Part shown: positions 63,882 through 64,000 of the stretch, in pieces
Layout of the letters: each line of letters begins with the position of its first letter
How positions within the stretch are numbered: the first letter of the stretch is position 1
NCBI GenBank assembly: GCA_965279405.1
Contig: OZ257157.1
Coordinates: 310,001-374,000, forward strand
Direction of reading: 5' to 3'
DNA: 64,000 nucleotides
Origin: CBDDIP01 sp965279405
Lineage (GTDB): Bacteria; Actinomycetota; Acidimicrobiia; Acidimicrobiales; Ilumatobacteraceae
Program-made: the position numbers and the translations under genes
Notes under the pieces: generated by a model
Seen by the model: the letters and a program-made list of their open reading frames with translations, nothing else
Database searches by the model: none
Told to the model about the DNA's origin: nothing

Positions 63882-64000
63882 ATGACGAAGCACGTCTCGA
63901 CGATCGACCGGCTGCGCATCGAGCGCGCCGTCTGGACGCTCGACCAGCGCCTCTACGACCTGCCCCGCCGGGTGCGGATCGCGCATCGGCGTGACGTGCG
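63882..64000 (+). CDS. PadR-linked protein, N-terminus only
   Basis: Only 39 residues are visible: MTKHVSTIDRLRIERAVWT, then LDQRLYDLPRRVRIAHRRDV. The Arg-rich amphipathic start resembles the helical N-terminal domain of membrane proteins that accompany PadR regulators. The gene is cut by the right edge of the window. It begins 1 nt after the padR stop and is probably in the same transcript. Confidence 0.55.
   Translation, partial: MTKHVSTIDRLRIERAVWTLDQRLYDLPRRVRIAHRRDV

Noticed and set aside
1..64000. Insertion sequences, integrases, prophage genes or attachment sites
   Set aside because: No transposase, integrase or phage motif was recognised on either strand, and tRNA-Gln at 25932 is not followed by a duplicated tRNA end.

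Overview
The window is a GC-rich, densely packed bacterial chromosome segment with 63 protein-coding genes, two of them cut by the window edges, plus one possible leader peptide and one tRNA. Several features point to a free-living actinobacterium. These are a 32-residue AURKAIP1-type (bS22) ribosomal protein, an F420-type PPOX protein, many GTG starts, heavy use of ATGA/GTGA overlaps, DtxR/IdeR-like iron boxes, and the gene orders metG..tatD-(DPBB)-rsmA-ispE and glmU-prs-rplY-pth-mfd-mazG-eno-divIC. The class Acidimicrobiia is my best guess, from gene content and style rather than from any search. Many genes have a TANNNT -10 hexamer only 6-8 nt upstream of the start codon, which implies widespread leaderless transcription.

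Layout. 1-12.1 kb is accessory: a ComJ-like gene, a MerR regulator with a YfcH-type epimerase, an SRPBCC membrane protein with an ICMT/PEMT-like methyltransferase, and a SnoaL/hydrolase pair behind a palindromic operator. It also has an unusual Arg-rich 11-residue-repeat protein with a membrane partner, an ArsR regulator facing a miniature P450, and a sulfatase. 12.1-25.7 kb carries trmB, a DUF1345 protein, a cupredoxin lipoprotein, an MBL hydrolase, DUF192, rsmI, a HAD phosphatase, a thioesterase, metG, a TAP-like hydrolase, tatD, an RlpA-like protein, rsmA and ispE. 25.7-28.3 kb has bS22, tRNA-Gln(TTG), and an FAD monooxygenase/epoxide hydrolase pair joined through a 22-codon ORF that overlaps both neighbours. 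28.4-32.9 kb is a four-gene, fully overlapping surface-glycan operon: two glycosyltransferases, a DegT aminotransferase and a NeuD-type acetyltransferase.

33-49.7 kb is the housekeeping block glmU (short, missing its acetyltransferase end), prs, rplY, pth, mfd, mazG, eno and divIC. It is interrupted by an AbiEi/DUF559-like gene lying between two arrays of a 53-bp hairpin repeat. It also contains a remarkable membrane protein with an Hsp70 ATPase inside and an ABC-type solute-binding domain outside. 49.7-55.1 kb has two unknown genes, an orphan form-II xanthine dehydrogenase-family molybdenum subunit and a class III aminotransferase.

55.2-62.9 kb is an iron locus. It encodes EfeO, EfeB, a ferritin-like protein, a 2Fe-2S ferredoxin-like protein, a small lipoprotein, an FTR1 permease, a hydantoinase/oxoprolinase-family protein and a membrane-anchored protein. 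Matching iron-box sequences lie at its two promoter regions. The window ends with small unknown genes and a PadR regulator behind a textbook promoter, followed by a partial membrane-type partner gene.

The most unusual items are the Hsp70/solute-binding fusion with its leader mini-ORF, the 52-53-bp hairpin arrays with compensatory stem changes, the 11-residue-repeat protein, the bridging small ORF, and the oxoprolinase-like gene inside the iron operon. All function calls rest on reading motifs and context; no database search was run.
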